From contig NZ_BLIG01000028.1 of NCBI RefSeq assembly GCF_009811415.1, forward strand, positions 44,118 to 108,117: 64,000 nucleotides of DNA. The letters are read 5' to 3'. Within the stretch, counting starts at the first letter, position 1. The number at the start of each line of letters is the position of its first letter. The translations under genes were made by a program, and so were the position numbers. Below, piece after piece: positions 9,955 to 16,734 of this stretch. This DNA comes from Alteromonas sp. KUL106. Its GTDB lineage: Bacteria > Pseudomonadota > Gammaproteobacteria > Enterobacterales > Alteromonadaceae. The notes under the pieces were generated by a model. The model saw only the letters and a program-made list of their open reading frames with translations. It did not search any database and was not told the origin of the DNA.

Positions 9955-11127
9955 TCAGACGCTAAACTTGATACCGTTTAGGCCGTTGAGCTTAGGCCTT
10001 GCAAACAAGTAGCCTTGAAAGCGTTGAACACCAGCATGCTGTAACCAGAGCCATTCCTCCAACGTTTCCACTCCCTCTACCACCAACGGGATCCCCATTG
10101 AATTAGCGAACTCGAGCACAGCTTCAGTTATCGCCTGCCGATGACCGTTTTCATGAACCCCGGTCGTAATCTTTCTATCTAACTTTATTTTATCCGGTGA
10201 GAAATCCGCAAGTAATGAAAGACCGGCATAACCCGCGCCAAAGTCGTCAATGGCAATACGAATACCATAAGAACGGATTTTTTCAATTGCATCATGAAAG
10301 GCACCACTTTCACTGATTAGCTCGGCCTCGGTGACCTCTATCACTAACTGTTGAGCTTTAAGCCCAGACTGCACAACAAGGCCATGCAAGTATTCGCCAA
10401 CGTTGGGTAAATGGGTGATAGCCCCTGGACATAAGTTAATCGACAAAGACTGATCGGGGGTAATAAGAGCGGCGCCCTGGTGTATAGCGATAGCTTTCGT
10501 TTCAAGGTCAAATTTGTACTTTTCTTGCCCTTTAAAACTACTGATAATGTCTTCAGGAAATCTCCCATCATCACTTCTTATCAGCGCTTCTATTGACGAT
10601 ATCCTTGCTCTACTGGTGTCCACAATAGGTTGGAATGCAAACTGAATACTGGAATCACGGTAAGGCGCTACGGTCATATCTGGCGTATTTAGGTTAACAC
10701 GCAATCTTTTGCGAGCTTCGTCACTTAGGCACGTTCGCCATTTTCCAGAAGCAAAGCTATTGAGGAGCGCAAAAATTCGACTTTCTCTATTAAGGCTAAG
10801 GTCTGGGGGAAGCCAATAACAGCTGCTTTCTTCGCTCACTGGTAAGGCTCTAAGGTGCCAATCACCAAAGTCACGTTTAGGAACGATGATTTCAGTCACC
10901 TTCATCACGTTATTATGACGACGGTCGATTTTAATGCGTTCGAAAAGAACATCAACGTGCTCACTTTCTCCTTCAATTACTTGAAAAAAGTATTCTCCGT
11001 CGAAGAGCAAAACACCGGTTATGTTGTAACGCTCATTAAAGGGTAAAGAGTCGCTAGTTATTTTATCTAAGCAAGTTTCATTAACATTACTTATAGACTG
11101 ACTTCTATACACTAACTGTTTTAGCAC
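9955..11127 (-). CDS. BLUF-EAL blue-light-responsive c-di-GMP phosphodiesterase
   Basis: Residues 1-95 form a BLUF flavin photoreceptor: LVYRS with the flavin-contact Tyr, then NITGVLLFDGEYFFQVIEGE with Asn and Gln at the expected places. Residues about 165-385 form an EAL domain with EALIR, an N in INLCP, EVTEAE, IDDFGAGYAGL, KIKLDR, VEGVET and the final FQGYLFARP, so all metal and catalytic positions appear present. The layout matches light-activated phosphodiesterases such as BlrP1; it lacks the MerR-like part of YcgF/BluF partners. It starts with GTG after a GAGGGG stretch. Confidence 0.92.
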   Translation of the reverse strand: MLKQLVYRSQSISNVNETCLDKITSDSLPFNERYNITGVLLFDGEYFFQVIEGESEHVDVLFERIKIDRRHNNVMKVTEIIVPKRDFGDWHLRALPVSEESSCYWLPPDLSLNRESRIFALLNSFASGKWRTCLSDEARKRLRVNLNTPDMTVAPYRDSSIQFAFQPIVDTSRARISSIEALIRSDDGRFPEDIISSFKGQEKYKFDLETKAIAIHQGAALITPDQSLSINLCPGAITHLPNVGEYLHGLVVQSGLKAQQLVIEVTEAELISESGAFHDAIEKIRSYGIRIAIDDFGAGYAGLSLLADFSPDKIKLDRKITTGVHENGHRQAITEAVLEFANSMGIPLVVEGVETLEEWLWLQHAGVQRFQGYLFARPKLNGLNGIKFSV

Positions 11128-11281
11128 GAGACCCCTCTTTTATTTCAACCTGCAATCGCTTTAGAGCAAGATTCAAGTTGTTACTTTCAGAATGTCCGTT
11201 TCAGTGATAGGCAGATATTACAATTGAGAAGTATAGCAGTGAAAACACAGGCCTCACAGAGTAAGCACATTATACTTTGAT

Positions 11282-11590
11282 TTAACGTCGCTCAATGGCG
11301 GGAATGGCGAAATAAGCATCCAGGTCTGTTTCTTTTAATGCATTGAGCTTGCGCTTCTTTTCAGCTCTTGCATGAATGGTTTCGCCAAACACTTCTACAT
11401 GTAAATCTGCAATCAGCGCCGTACCTTCCTCTTTACTGAGTAAGCCCATTACTTCGCCGGCATGCATAAATCCCTGTACCCGATATTTTTCCGCATCGAC
11501 CTTCTTTCCCTCTTTGCTAGCGGTATAAAGGCGCACTAGCTGAGCTTTGCAAGCCGCTATAAAGCTGTCTTTTTCTCTGTCGTTTTGCAT
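11282..11590 (-). CDS. Hypothetical protein, 102 aa
   Basis: A short, soluble, charged and probably helical protein (for example DSFIAACKAQLVRLYTAS and HARAEKKRKLNALKETD). No family is recognised, and it has no signal peptide or membrane segment. It stands alone, with ATG start. Codon use looks like its host neighbours. Confidence 0.7.
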   Translation of the reverse strand: MQNDREKDSFIAACKAQLVRLYTASKEGKKVDAEKYRVQGFMHAGEVMGLLSKEEGTALIADLHVEVFGETIHARAEKKRKLNALKETDLDAYFAIPAIERR

Positions 11591-11711
11591 TAACGCGCTC
11601 CGTCTGTTTACCGTGTATACCTTAACGATATTTCATCGTTGTGGATAGTGACTCGTTCAAACAGCACAGCGGTATACCGGGCGGTATTCATGATTACAAC
11701 TAAAGTCCATT

Positions 11712-11733
11712 GGTGAGATCTCTGTATCTCACC
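11712..11733. other. Short hairpin, GGTGAGAT/ATCTCACC
   Basis: A perfect 8-bp inverted repeat with a 6-base loop lies about 70 bp before the outer-membrane protein gene. It could be an operator or a leader hairpin. It lacks a clean T-run. Confidence 0.4.
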
Positions 11734-11801
11734 TACGCTTTTATGAGTGCTAGAAGGTCATGCTTCTAGGAAGTCACACGTAGATATAAGCGAGCATCAC
11801 T

Positions 11802-12317
11802 ATGCGAGTAATAATAGCTTTAGGTATGGTCACTGCCTTAGCATTTGGCCCCACTGCTTCAGCAAAAGGGGCAGCAAAAGGAAATGCTCATCATTGGGAA
11901 ACGTCTCCCCACCACTTATCAGTACTTGTTGGTACCACCTATACCGAAGAGTGGGGCAATGCATTCACGTTAGGTATTGACTACGAATATCGCGTCAGTG
12001 ATTTTTTGGGCTTGGGTTTTGTTGCCGAATACGCGTTTGAAGACCTAGATGCCTACACGTATTTACTCGTTGCCGACCTTCACATTACTCATAATTTTAT
12101 TGCACAAATTGGTCCAGGCGTTGAGTTTCATGGTAGTCACAAAATGGAAGTGGCACGGGTTGGTTTATTATATGAATATGAAGTAGCAGGCTTTACTATT
12201 TCACCGCAGCTACATTACGACTATCACAGAAACCACAAGAGCGCTGTGGTCGCTGGACTGGCAATTGGCATGTCTTTTTGTGAAATGACAATTAAGTTTG
12301 ACCGTAAAGCTCATTAA
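11802..12317 (+). CDS. Small outer-membrane beta-barrel protein with a transposon-derived C-terminus
   Basis: A signal peptide (MRVIIALGMVTALAFGPTASA) is followed by alternating polar/aromatic strands (LGIDYEYRV, FVAEYAFEDLDAYTY, ISPQLHYDYHRN, VVAGLAIGMSF) of a size that fits an eight-stranded barrel. No named family is assigned. The host part ends at codon 159 (TTT, Phe) at 12278. The last 12 codons and the stop belong to the left end of the Tn7-like element. Joining base 12278 to the sequence after the right-hand target duplicate (32327) gives TCT TTT TAA, so the original protein ended ...AIGMSF, the usual terminal Phe that the BAM complex recognises. The present tail (CEMTIKFDRKAH) may impair assembly. 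Confidence 0.8.
   Translation: MRVIIALGMVTALAFGPTASAKGAAKGNAHHWETSPHHLSVLVGTTYTEEWGNAFTLGIDYEYRVSDFLGLGFVAEYAFEDLDAYTYLLVADLHITHNFIAQIGPGVEFHGSHKMEVARVGLLYEYEVAGFTISPQLHYDYHRNHKSAVVAGLAIGMSFCEMTIKFDRKAH
12274..12278. repeat. Target-site duplication, left copy (CTTTT)
   Basis: The five bases before the transposon's terminal TGTG match the five bases after its terminal CACA on the right (32322-32326). Five-base duplications are the rule for Tn7-family insertion. Confidence 0.9.
12279..12306 (+). repeat. Left terminal inverted repeat of the Tn7-like element
   Basis: 28 bp starting TGTGAAATGACAATTAAG. It differs from the inverted right end only at positions 5 and 9. It lies inside the reading frame of the outer-membrane protein gene. 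Confidence 0.92.
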
Positions 12318-12336
12318 TTACAATTAAGTTTGACCG
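12288..12336 (+). repeat. TnsB-type binding sites, left end (two copies)
   Basis: Two identical copies of ACAATTAAGTTTGACCG at 12288-12304 and 12320-12336, 32 bp apart start to start. Tn7 has spaced TnsB sites at its left end; a third clear copy was not found further in. Confidence 0.85.
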
Positions 12337-12715
12337 TAACTACGTTAGCCTCTACTCCACTCTCCAAGAACATAGGTGTATCAATCTCGCGCTAGCGGTC
12401 AATCACAGTCCGTCTTATTTTGTAATATTCCTATCTGGCTCCACTATGATTTCACATGACAAGCAATGAGCGGATTTACCCCGTCTTTATGGACGTTTAA
12501 AAAAGAACACCAACAAAGCACTTACAACAGTCTTTTACCTGAACAGTGCCTCATGCTTTTATGGTAAATACCATTTCTCCCCGTGGTTGGTTCCATTTTC
12601 GAACATACCACGCTGTTATACCTTCTCTGGAATTGCCCGTCCGCCAGTAATAAGGTTAATGCGAGAGCGCGACAGGACGAGATGATATTGAGCGCATCCA
12701 GCTGCATTGTCTGTC

Positions 12716-12741
12716 TAATTATAACGAATTCGTTATAATTA
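12716..12741. promoter_or_regulatory. Perfect 26-bp palindrome, probable operator
   Basis: Two 13-base arms centred on GAATTC (AACGAATTCGTT core) pair without a mismatch, and the right arm contains TATAAT. It lies about 125 bp before a small membrane-protein frame. This looks like a dimeric repressor site or cruciform; no cognate regulator gene is adjacent. Confidence 0.5.
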
Positions 12742-12866
12742 AAGTCATCGGAACCCGATGAATAGGCGAATGGATAACATTCAACTCTATTGTCCTCAGC
12801 GGCACAGTAGCGACATTTGTCGGTTTCATCGCGAGATTCACTTTGCAAAGCAGCAGGCCAGAACCG

Positions 12867-12983
12867 ATGATTAGCTTCCAGGAAATTTGGGATAATTTTT
12901 CCACGCTGATACCACTGATAGTTATATTTGCCGTGATCGTCGCAGGCGCGATGTACATCTTGCGTCACCCTGAGAAATTATGA
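12867..12983 (+). CDS. Small single-helix membrane protein, 38 aa
   Basis: ATG start with AGG nine bases upstream. The peptide has a polar start (MISFQEIWDNF), one hydrophobic helix (LIPLIVIFAVIVAGAMYI) and a basic end (LRHPEKL). The frame stays open upstream to about 12761 and encodes a second hydrophobic stretch (SIVLSGTVATFVGFIA) but has no normal start there. The gene may therefore be a longer one with a damaged 5' end, or may use the TTG at 12843. Cargo gene of the transposon left arm; function unknown. Confidence 0.45.
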   Translation: MISFQEIWDNFSTLIPLIVIFAVIVAGAMYILRHPEKL

Positions 12984-13075
12984 GTGCGTAGCAGTTTGTG
13001 CTTCTTGTATTGCTTATTGTTGCTACCCAGGCAGGGTGGCTTTAGCCCAGACTTGTCGATGTGATGATTAATATT

Positions 13076-13116
13076 GCTCAGAAGGAGTATGCAAAAAATG
13101 CATATTCCTTCTGAGC
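13076..13116. other. 17-bp stem hairpin over a possible ribosome site
   Basis: GCTCAGAAGGAGTATGC pairs with GCATATTCCTTCTGAGC across a 7-base A-rich loop, with a single G-T position. No T-run follows, so it is not a terminator. The stem contains AGGAG and the loop leads into ATG (13098) of the following small frame, so in RNA it would hide that ribosome site. Confidence 0.55.
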
Positions 13117-13283
13117 GCAGGTTGAGATGTTGTATTTTATGCAACAACTCGCTGCAAACCCTAACGGAAGAATACAATGCTCGAAGAAGCCATTTTTTAT
13201 TGCCTTTAGCGGTGATGGTAGGTGCCACGATGTATGTCATAAAATACAAGAAGCGAGGTAAAGGGAAGTTCACTGGCTCCTAA
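13098..13283 (+). CDS. Possible small cationic membrane protein, 61 aa
   Basis: ATG ten bases after AGGAG, both within a strong hairpin. The N-terminal half is Cys- and Arg-rich (ERRLRCCILCNNS), followed by one hydrophobic helix (FLLPLAVMVGATMYVI) and a Lys/Arg-rich tail (KYKKRGKGKF). No family is recognised. Another frame over the same bases is also open for about 44 codons, so coding status is uncertain. Confidence 0.3.
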   Translation: MHIPSERRLRCCILCNNSLQTLTEEYNARRSHFLLPLAVMVGATMYVIKYKKRGKGKFTGS

Positions 13284-13452
13284 TAAGACGGATTAAAAGC
13301 GCTAGCACTCAGATAACACCGATAGCGACAGACAAACTGATAAGGGGGACGCATTCATTAAACCATCCTCATTCATCACGAAAGTCGCCGCTATCGTCTT
13401 GGTGCTCAGCGCCATCTATTCCATTATGTAAAACCTCAACAAACAATGCTTA

Positions 13453-13584
13453 CTACGGTTTTTTCTCTTCGCGTGGCCTTTTATCGAAATGCTCACGCAG
13501 CTTTACCCACCGTCGCATATTTTTACGCACCTGAGCACGCTCCTGCTCACGCTGCGTCAGGTCGCTATACTGGTACTCTTTCAT
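13453..13584 (-). CDS. Small charged protein, 43 aa
   Basis: ATG preceded by AAGGTGA at good spacing. The peptide is strongly charged and likely helical: MKEYQYSDLTQREQERAQVR, then an Arg/Lys-rich second half ending in EEKKP. Composition and ribosome site argue for a real gene; I know no family. It is divergent from the 67-aa gene at 13758, with a dyad between them. Confidence 0.55.
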   Translation of the reverse strand: MKEYQYSDLTQREQERAQVRKNMRRWVKLREHFDKRPREEKKP

Positions 13585-13630
13585 TATTTTGTCACCTTAT
13601 TCCCTAGGCTTAAAAAGCCGCATAATTAGT

Positions 13631-13679
13631 CATAATGAAAGTTTCATAGTGATAAAGTCATAATGATACTTTCATTATG
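13631..13679. promoter_or_regulatory. Inverted/direct repeat cluster between two divergent small genes
   Basis: CATAATGAAAG (13631-13641) and its inverse CTTTCATTATG (13669-13679) enclose a further direct copy of AGTCATAATGA. It lies between the divergent 43-aa and 67-aa genes and is a likely shared operator/promoter region. Confidence 0.5.
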
Positions 13680-13757
13680 CGTTTATTCTAATGTATTGGT
13701 CGCATCGCGATTAGGCTTCTATACTAACTTTACTTCCATGACAAAGAGATTTCTGAC

Positions 13758-13961
13758 ATGCAAGAAGAAGAGGCTGAAAAAATAGTGAAAGCCGCAGAGG
13801 AAGCGTGTTTCGATGCTATATTCGAGATTCATAAAGTTGCCCGCAGACACAATACCTCTATTATAGTTGAAATTGGCGGAGTCCCCGTCGAAAAATCCCC
13901 TTTGACAGACAAAGAACTTAGCGCTCACCAGGCCAAAACATGGAAAAGCAGATCTAGCTAA
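13758..13961 (+). CDS. Hypothetical protein, 67 aa
   Basis: ATG start with a GAG-containing ribosome site. The first half is an acidic helix (EEEAEKIVKAAEEACFDAI) followed by a compact stretch (TSIIVEIGGVPVEKSPLTDK). It is soluble with no recognised family. It is the first gene after the operator-like repeats in the transposon left arm, facing the TniQ-containing operon. Confidence 0.6.
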   Translation: MQEEEAEKIVKAAEEACFDAIFEIHKVARRHNTSIIVEIGGVPVEKSPLTDKELSAHQAKTWKSRSS

Positions 13962-14142
13962 GCTTCCCAGAACTATAGCTATGGTGAATGCACCACTGGT
14001 ACAAGTTCACATTTCGGTAAACAAGTCGCTGGCAGAGAATTTAAATCCATTCTAGCTATACGGCGGGACTACCTCTAAGTCTTAAGTGGGGCAAATGTGT
14101 TTTCTATATGCTTCCATGTATCACTTGACATTAATTTAATTC

Positions 14143-15042
14143 TTAAGAGTCAAATTGATGTTCAAATGCAGATCTCGAAATGCAACTGATTATGTCGCAG
14201 TCGTTACATTTTCTGCCCTTCAGCTTATGTGTCTTTGTGAGGTACTCTGAAGGTTCAATAACTCCACTAGGTAGATCAACTGTATCACTCTCATTTTCTA
14301 GAAAGAGTTGCCAAACATCTGGGACTTTATCCAGGATCTCAAAAAATACATCGTGAACTAATTTATTACGTTTTTTACTCATTTGAGTATGTATGGAGCT
14401 TATTTGTAATAAATCGTCACTTGATTGTTTATTTCTGATTAAGAAAAAAGCAAATGCGTCTAGAAGACAAGGGGCAATAAAATTTTCGACTAGCCTTTGC
14501 ACACCACTGTATTGAGAAACTCTTTCATCACTACTACACTCATCATCTGAACGCGGTATCCCTGCTAATATTTCCTGTAATGCATCGAAAGTATTAGCTC
14601 TTTTTAACGAGGAGCATCGGTATAAATATGACTCATGAATTCCGCAATAATTACTGAAATACCAGTTTTTCTTGAAATAGCCAAAGCCATAACTTGTTAT
14701 CGATTCTTCAATACATAATCTGCAATATCTCACTGGCTGTGTAAATGGAGAGGATGCCGATGCCTTTCCACTCAAGCCTATAAGTTGTTTAAGATATATA
14801 TGATTATACTCTGGTGAAAAAAACATATTGTTCGCATTTATTAAGCCTCCAATAAATGCTATTTCACTCAACAAAGCTCTCTCATCGAAAGGCTCATAAA
14901 GATGTTCGAAATTTTTTGGTAGCTTTGGAAATGACAGCCAATGTCCTTTATTACCAATAACGTTGTCGACGCGAAAAATACCATGCTTCTGTTGAATTCT
15001 GAAAATCCAACTTTGTAGTAACTCGTCGTTTAACGGTTTCAA
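14143..15042 (-). CDS. Second TniQ-family protein, short form (299 aa)
   Basis: The N-terminus has the TniQ hallmark (NDELLQSWIFRIQQKHGI), followed by zinc-finger ligands (VRYCRLCIEE, then NYCGIHESYLYRC). A further Cys cluster sits at the C-terminus (KCNDCDIISC). TniQ/TnsD proteins pick the target for Tn7-like transposition and hand it to TnsC. At 299 residues it is much shorter than the element's other TniQ (465). It starts at TTG with no ATG alternative near the domain start. It follows the MBL-fold gene by 37 bp on the same strand, so it is in an operon with MBL and membrane proteins, near the left end and far from tnsABC. Its role may be a second target route; that is inference. Confidence 0.75.
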   Translation of the reverse strand: MKPLNDELLQSWIFRIQQKHGIFRVDNVIGNKGHWLSFPKLPKNFEHLYEPFDERALLSEIAFIGGLINANNMFFSPEYNHIYLKQLIGLSGKASASSPFTQPVRYCRLCIEESITSYGFGYFKKNWYFSNYCGIHESYLYRCSSLKRANTFDALQEILAGIPRSDDECSSDERVSQYSGVQRLVENFIAPCLLDAFAFFLIRNKQSSDDLLQISSIHTQMSKKRNKLVHDVFFEILDKVPDVWQLFLENESDTVDLPSGVIEPSEYLTKTHKLKGRKCNDCDIISCISRSAFEHQFDS

Positions 15043-15079
15043 AATAGATCAGGAATAATTGCTCAAATAACTGAGCAAT

Positions 15080-16153
15080 TTAATCTTCTTGTTCTTCTGG
15101 ATAAGGAAGCGGTTCAACTACACTCCAGCCCTCTCTCGGAGGTTTGTTATAGCCAACTCGGATATTTCCATTCTCTGTAGTAACAACTGTAGCCCCTCTA
15201 TGAATGAAAGCTCTGACAACTGATTTTCTGGGGTGATCTTCGTCTTTCTTTGCGGCACTAACAACAGCTGTGAAATGAGAACTCTCCAGCTTACTCGGAT
15301 AACTTTTTCCAAGAAGTTTGTCCAGTAACTCGGATGAAACGTTGTGTCTAGAACCATGGTGAGGTACTTGAACATAATCTAGTCCTGGCAGATTCAAACC
15401 AACAAGTGGTGCAAATTCAATCGACTCCTCAAGAGCGGCTCTTCCTGCATCACCTGTTAGTAAAATGTTCTTATTACAAATATTAGCAAATTGAACTACG
15501 CTCATATTATTTTCAGCACTAGTGTCATCTGGCGGAAAATATTCCTCGCCCCAAAGCGAACGGATGTTATTAATAACACTTTTCGCAATTAAGCCTAGCT
15601 CTGTCAGTAATGTATTTTCTTCAATCCTTTTGGATTCTGGTGTTTTTTCTGAGTCAACAACCAAGTCAAGATATCTTGAAATACTTGGTGCTAAAACGAA
15701 AAATTCACCAATTCTTTCCCCTTGAAAAGGCTCTTTGATCGTCACACCATAGTCTTCAGCTAACTCTTCTAAAGCGGCAATATTAGGATAAATTTCTTTT
15801 AACCTTGCTTTCAAATTTTCCACTGACTTAAACCGCGAAAACCTATCTATTAAGGTATCTGCGTACAGCCAAGGTCGTAACATCCAAATTTCTGTAATTT
15901 CAAACTCGCCAAATAGAGATCTGAGGCCAGCGGCATGGTCGCCATCAGGATGGGTGACAACAACTGCGTCGATTCGCTGCGGGTTCCCATAGTAGCTCTT
16001 TACATGTTCAACTAAGCTATCGCCAGTCCTTAAAAAACCTCCGTCTGTTACATGAATTCGAGTAATACCATCAATCTCATATCGCATTGGTATCGCATCG
16101 CCGCTTCTAGATGACTCCACATCTAAAAAATCAATTTCAAAAAAATCGTCCAT
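15080..16153 (-). CDS. ComEC/Rec2-like metallo-beta-lactamase-fold hydrolase
   Basis: A stand-alone MBL-fold protein of 357 residues. The metal motif is VVVTHPDGDHAAGL (HPDGDH at residues 68-73, Asp in place of the second His, as in ComEC C-terminal domains). Further ligands lie in LTGDAGRAALEE and VPHHGSRHN. ComEC-type MBL domains are proposed to act as nucleases in DNA uptake, but the substrate here is unknown. It has no signal or membrane helix. The upstream four-helix gene ends 3 bp before the ATG (TAG GTC ATG), which implies translational coupling; the second tniQ follows. Known: the fold. Inferred: a membrane-recruited nuclease or hydrolase, possibly for defence. Confidence 0.85.
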   Translation of the reverse strand: MDDFFEIDFLDVESSRSGDAIPMRYEIDGITRIHVTDGGFLRTGDSLVEHVKSYYGNPQRIDAVVVTHPDGDHAAGLRSLFGEFEITEIWMLRPWLYADTLIDRFSRFKSVENLKARLKEIYPNIAALEELAEDYGVTIKEPFQGERIGEFFVLAPSISRYLDLVVDSEKTPESKRIEENTLLTELGLIAKSVINNIRSLWGEEYFPPDDTSAENNMSVVQFANICNKNILLTGDAGRAALEESIEFAPLVGLNLPGLDYVQVPHHGSRHNVSSELLDKLLGKSYPSKLESSHFTAVVSAAKKDEDHPRKSVVRAFIHRGATVVTTENGNIRVGYNKPPREGWSVVEPLPYPEEQED

Positions 16154-16156
16154 GAC

Positions 16157-16651
16157 CTACTCCCGTTCGCTATATTTATCAACCCTTTGATTTATGTATG
16201 CCGTTTGTTTCTTATACGAAAATGCAAATAAGATAATAAATAAAAATATCCCTACTCCAACATAGTAACCTTTAATGCTAGGACAAAATTCCGCTAATTT
16301 TTCCCCAACTTTTAAAGTACCAATACAAAGAAAAAGTGATAAGAATGTCCTGTACATGTTGTTTGCTTCAGACAAAATCTCTATTGTCTTATCTCTAGCA
16401 ACTGCGTCTAAATAACGTTGGTATTCACTAAACTTCAAAAAGCGCAGTGACTTGAGCAGCGGCTCAAGCAGTACCGAGCCTATGCGACTTACTACCAACC
16501 CAATAAAATAATAAAAGAAAACACCAACAACTAAATCTTTTTGAATCAAATCATAGGAAGTAACAGCTTTCAAAACAACGACAAAAACGACACCAGGCAA
16601 TAAGTAATTAAACAGGTTGTATGAGGATAATTTATCCATTAAATCTTTCAT
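16157..16651 (-). CDS. Four-helix membrane protein coupled to the MBL-fold gene
   Basis: 164 residues with about four hydrophobic segments: YLLPGVVFVVVLKAV, VVGVFFYYFIGLVVSRIG, TFLSLFLCIGTLKV and YYVGVGIFLFIILFAF. A polar helical stretch (LRFLKFSEYQRYLDAVARDK) lies between the pairs. I do not recognise a named family, though the opening (KLSSYNLFNYLLPGVVF) reminds me of uncharacterised proteins of mobile islands. It is the first gene of the membrane/MBL/TniQ operon, so it is a likely membrane anchor or effector for the MBL protein. Confidence 0.75.
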   Translation of the reverse strand: MKDLMDKLSSYNLFNYLLPGVVFVVVLKAVTSYDLIQKDLVVGVFFYYFIGLVVSRIGSVLLEPLLKSLRFLKFSEYQRYLDAVARDKTIEILSEANNMYRTFLSLFLCIGTLKVGEKLAEFCPSIKGYYVGVGIFLFIILFAFSYKKQTAYINQRVDKYSERE

Positions 16652-16734
16652 GAATACTTTATTCCATAGTAATTCACATCACAGATATCCACGTCCTAAG
16701 CTATCATTTGAAGCTAGATTAACCAAACATTAAA

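Noticed and set aside
12719..12958. 79-codon minus-strand hydrophobic frame
   Set aside because: It is the mirror of the plus-strand membrane helix at 12867-12983, where the ribosome site and the polar/hydrophobic/basic layout fit a real peptide.
12522..12968. 148-codon minus-strand frame in the transposon left arm
   Set aside because: It reads through the 26-bp palindrome, lacks a good ribosome site and has odd composition; the plus-strand small membrane frame over part of it looks better.
12965..13273. 102-codon minus-strand frame
   Set aside because: It spans the 17-bp hairpin and has no recognised features; competing plus-strand frames exist, and none is strong.
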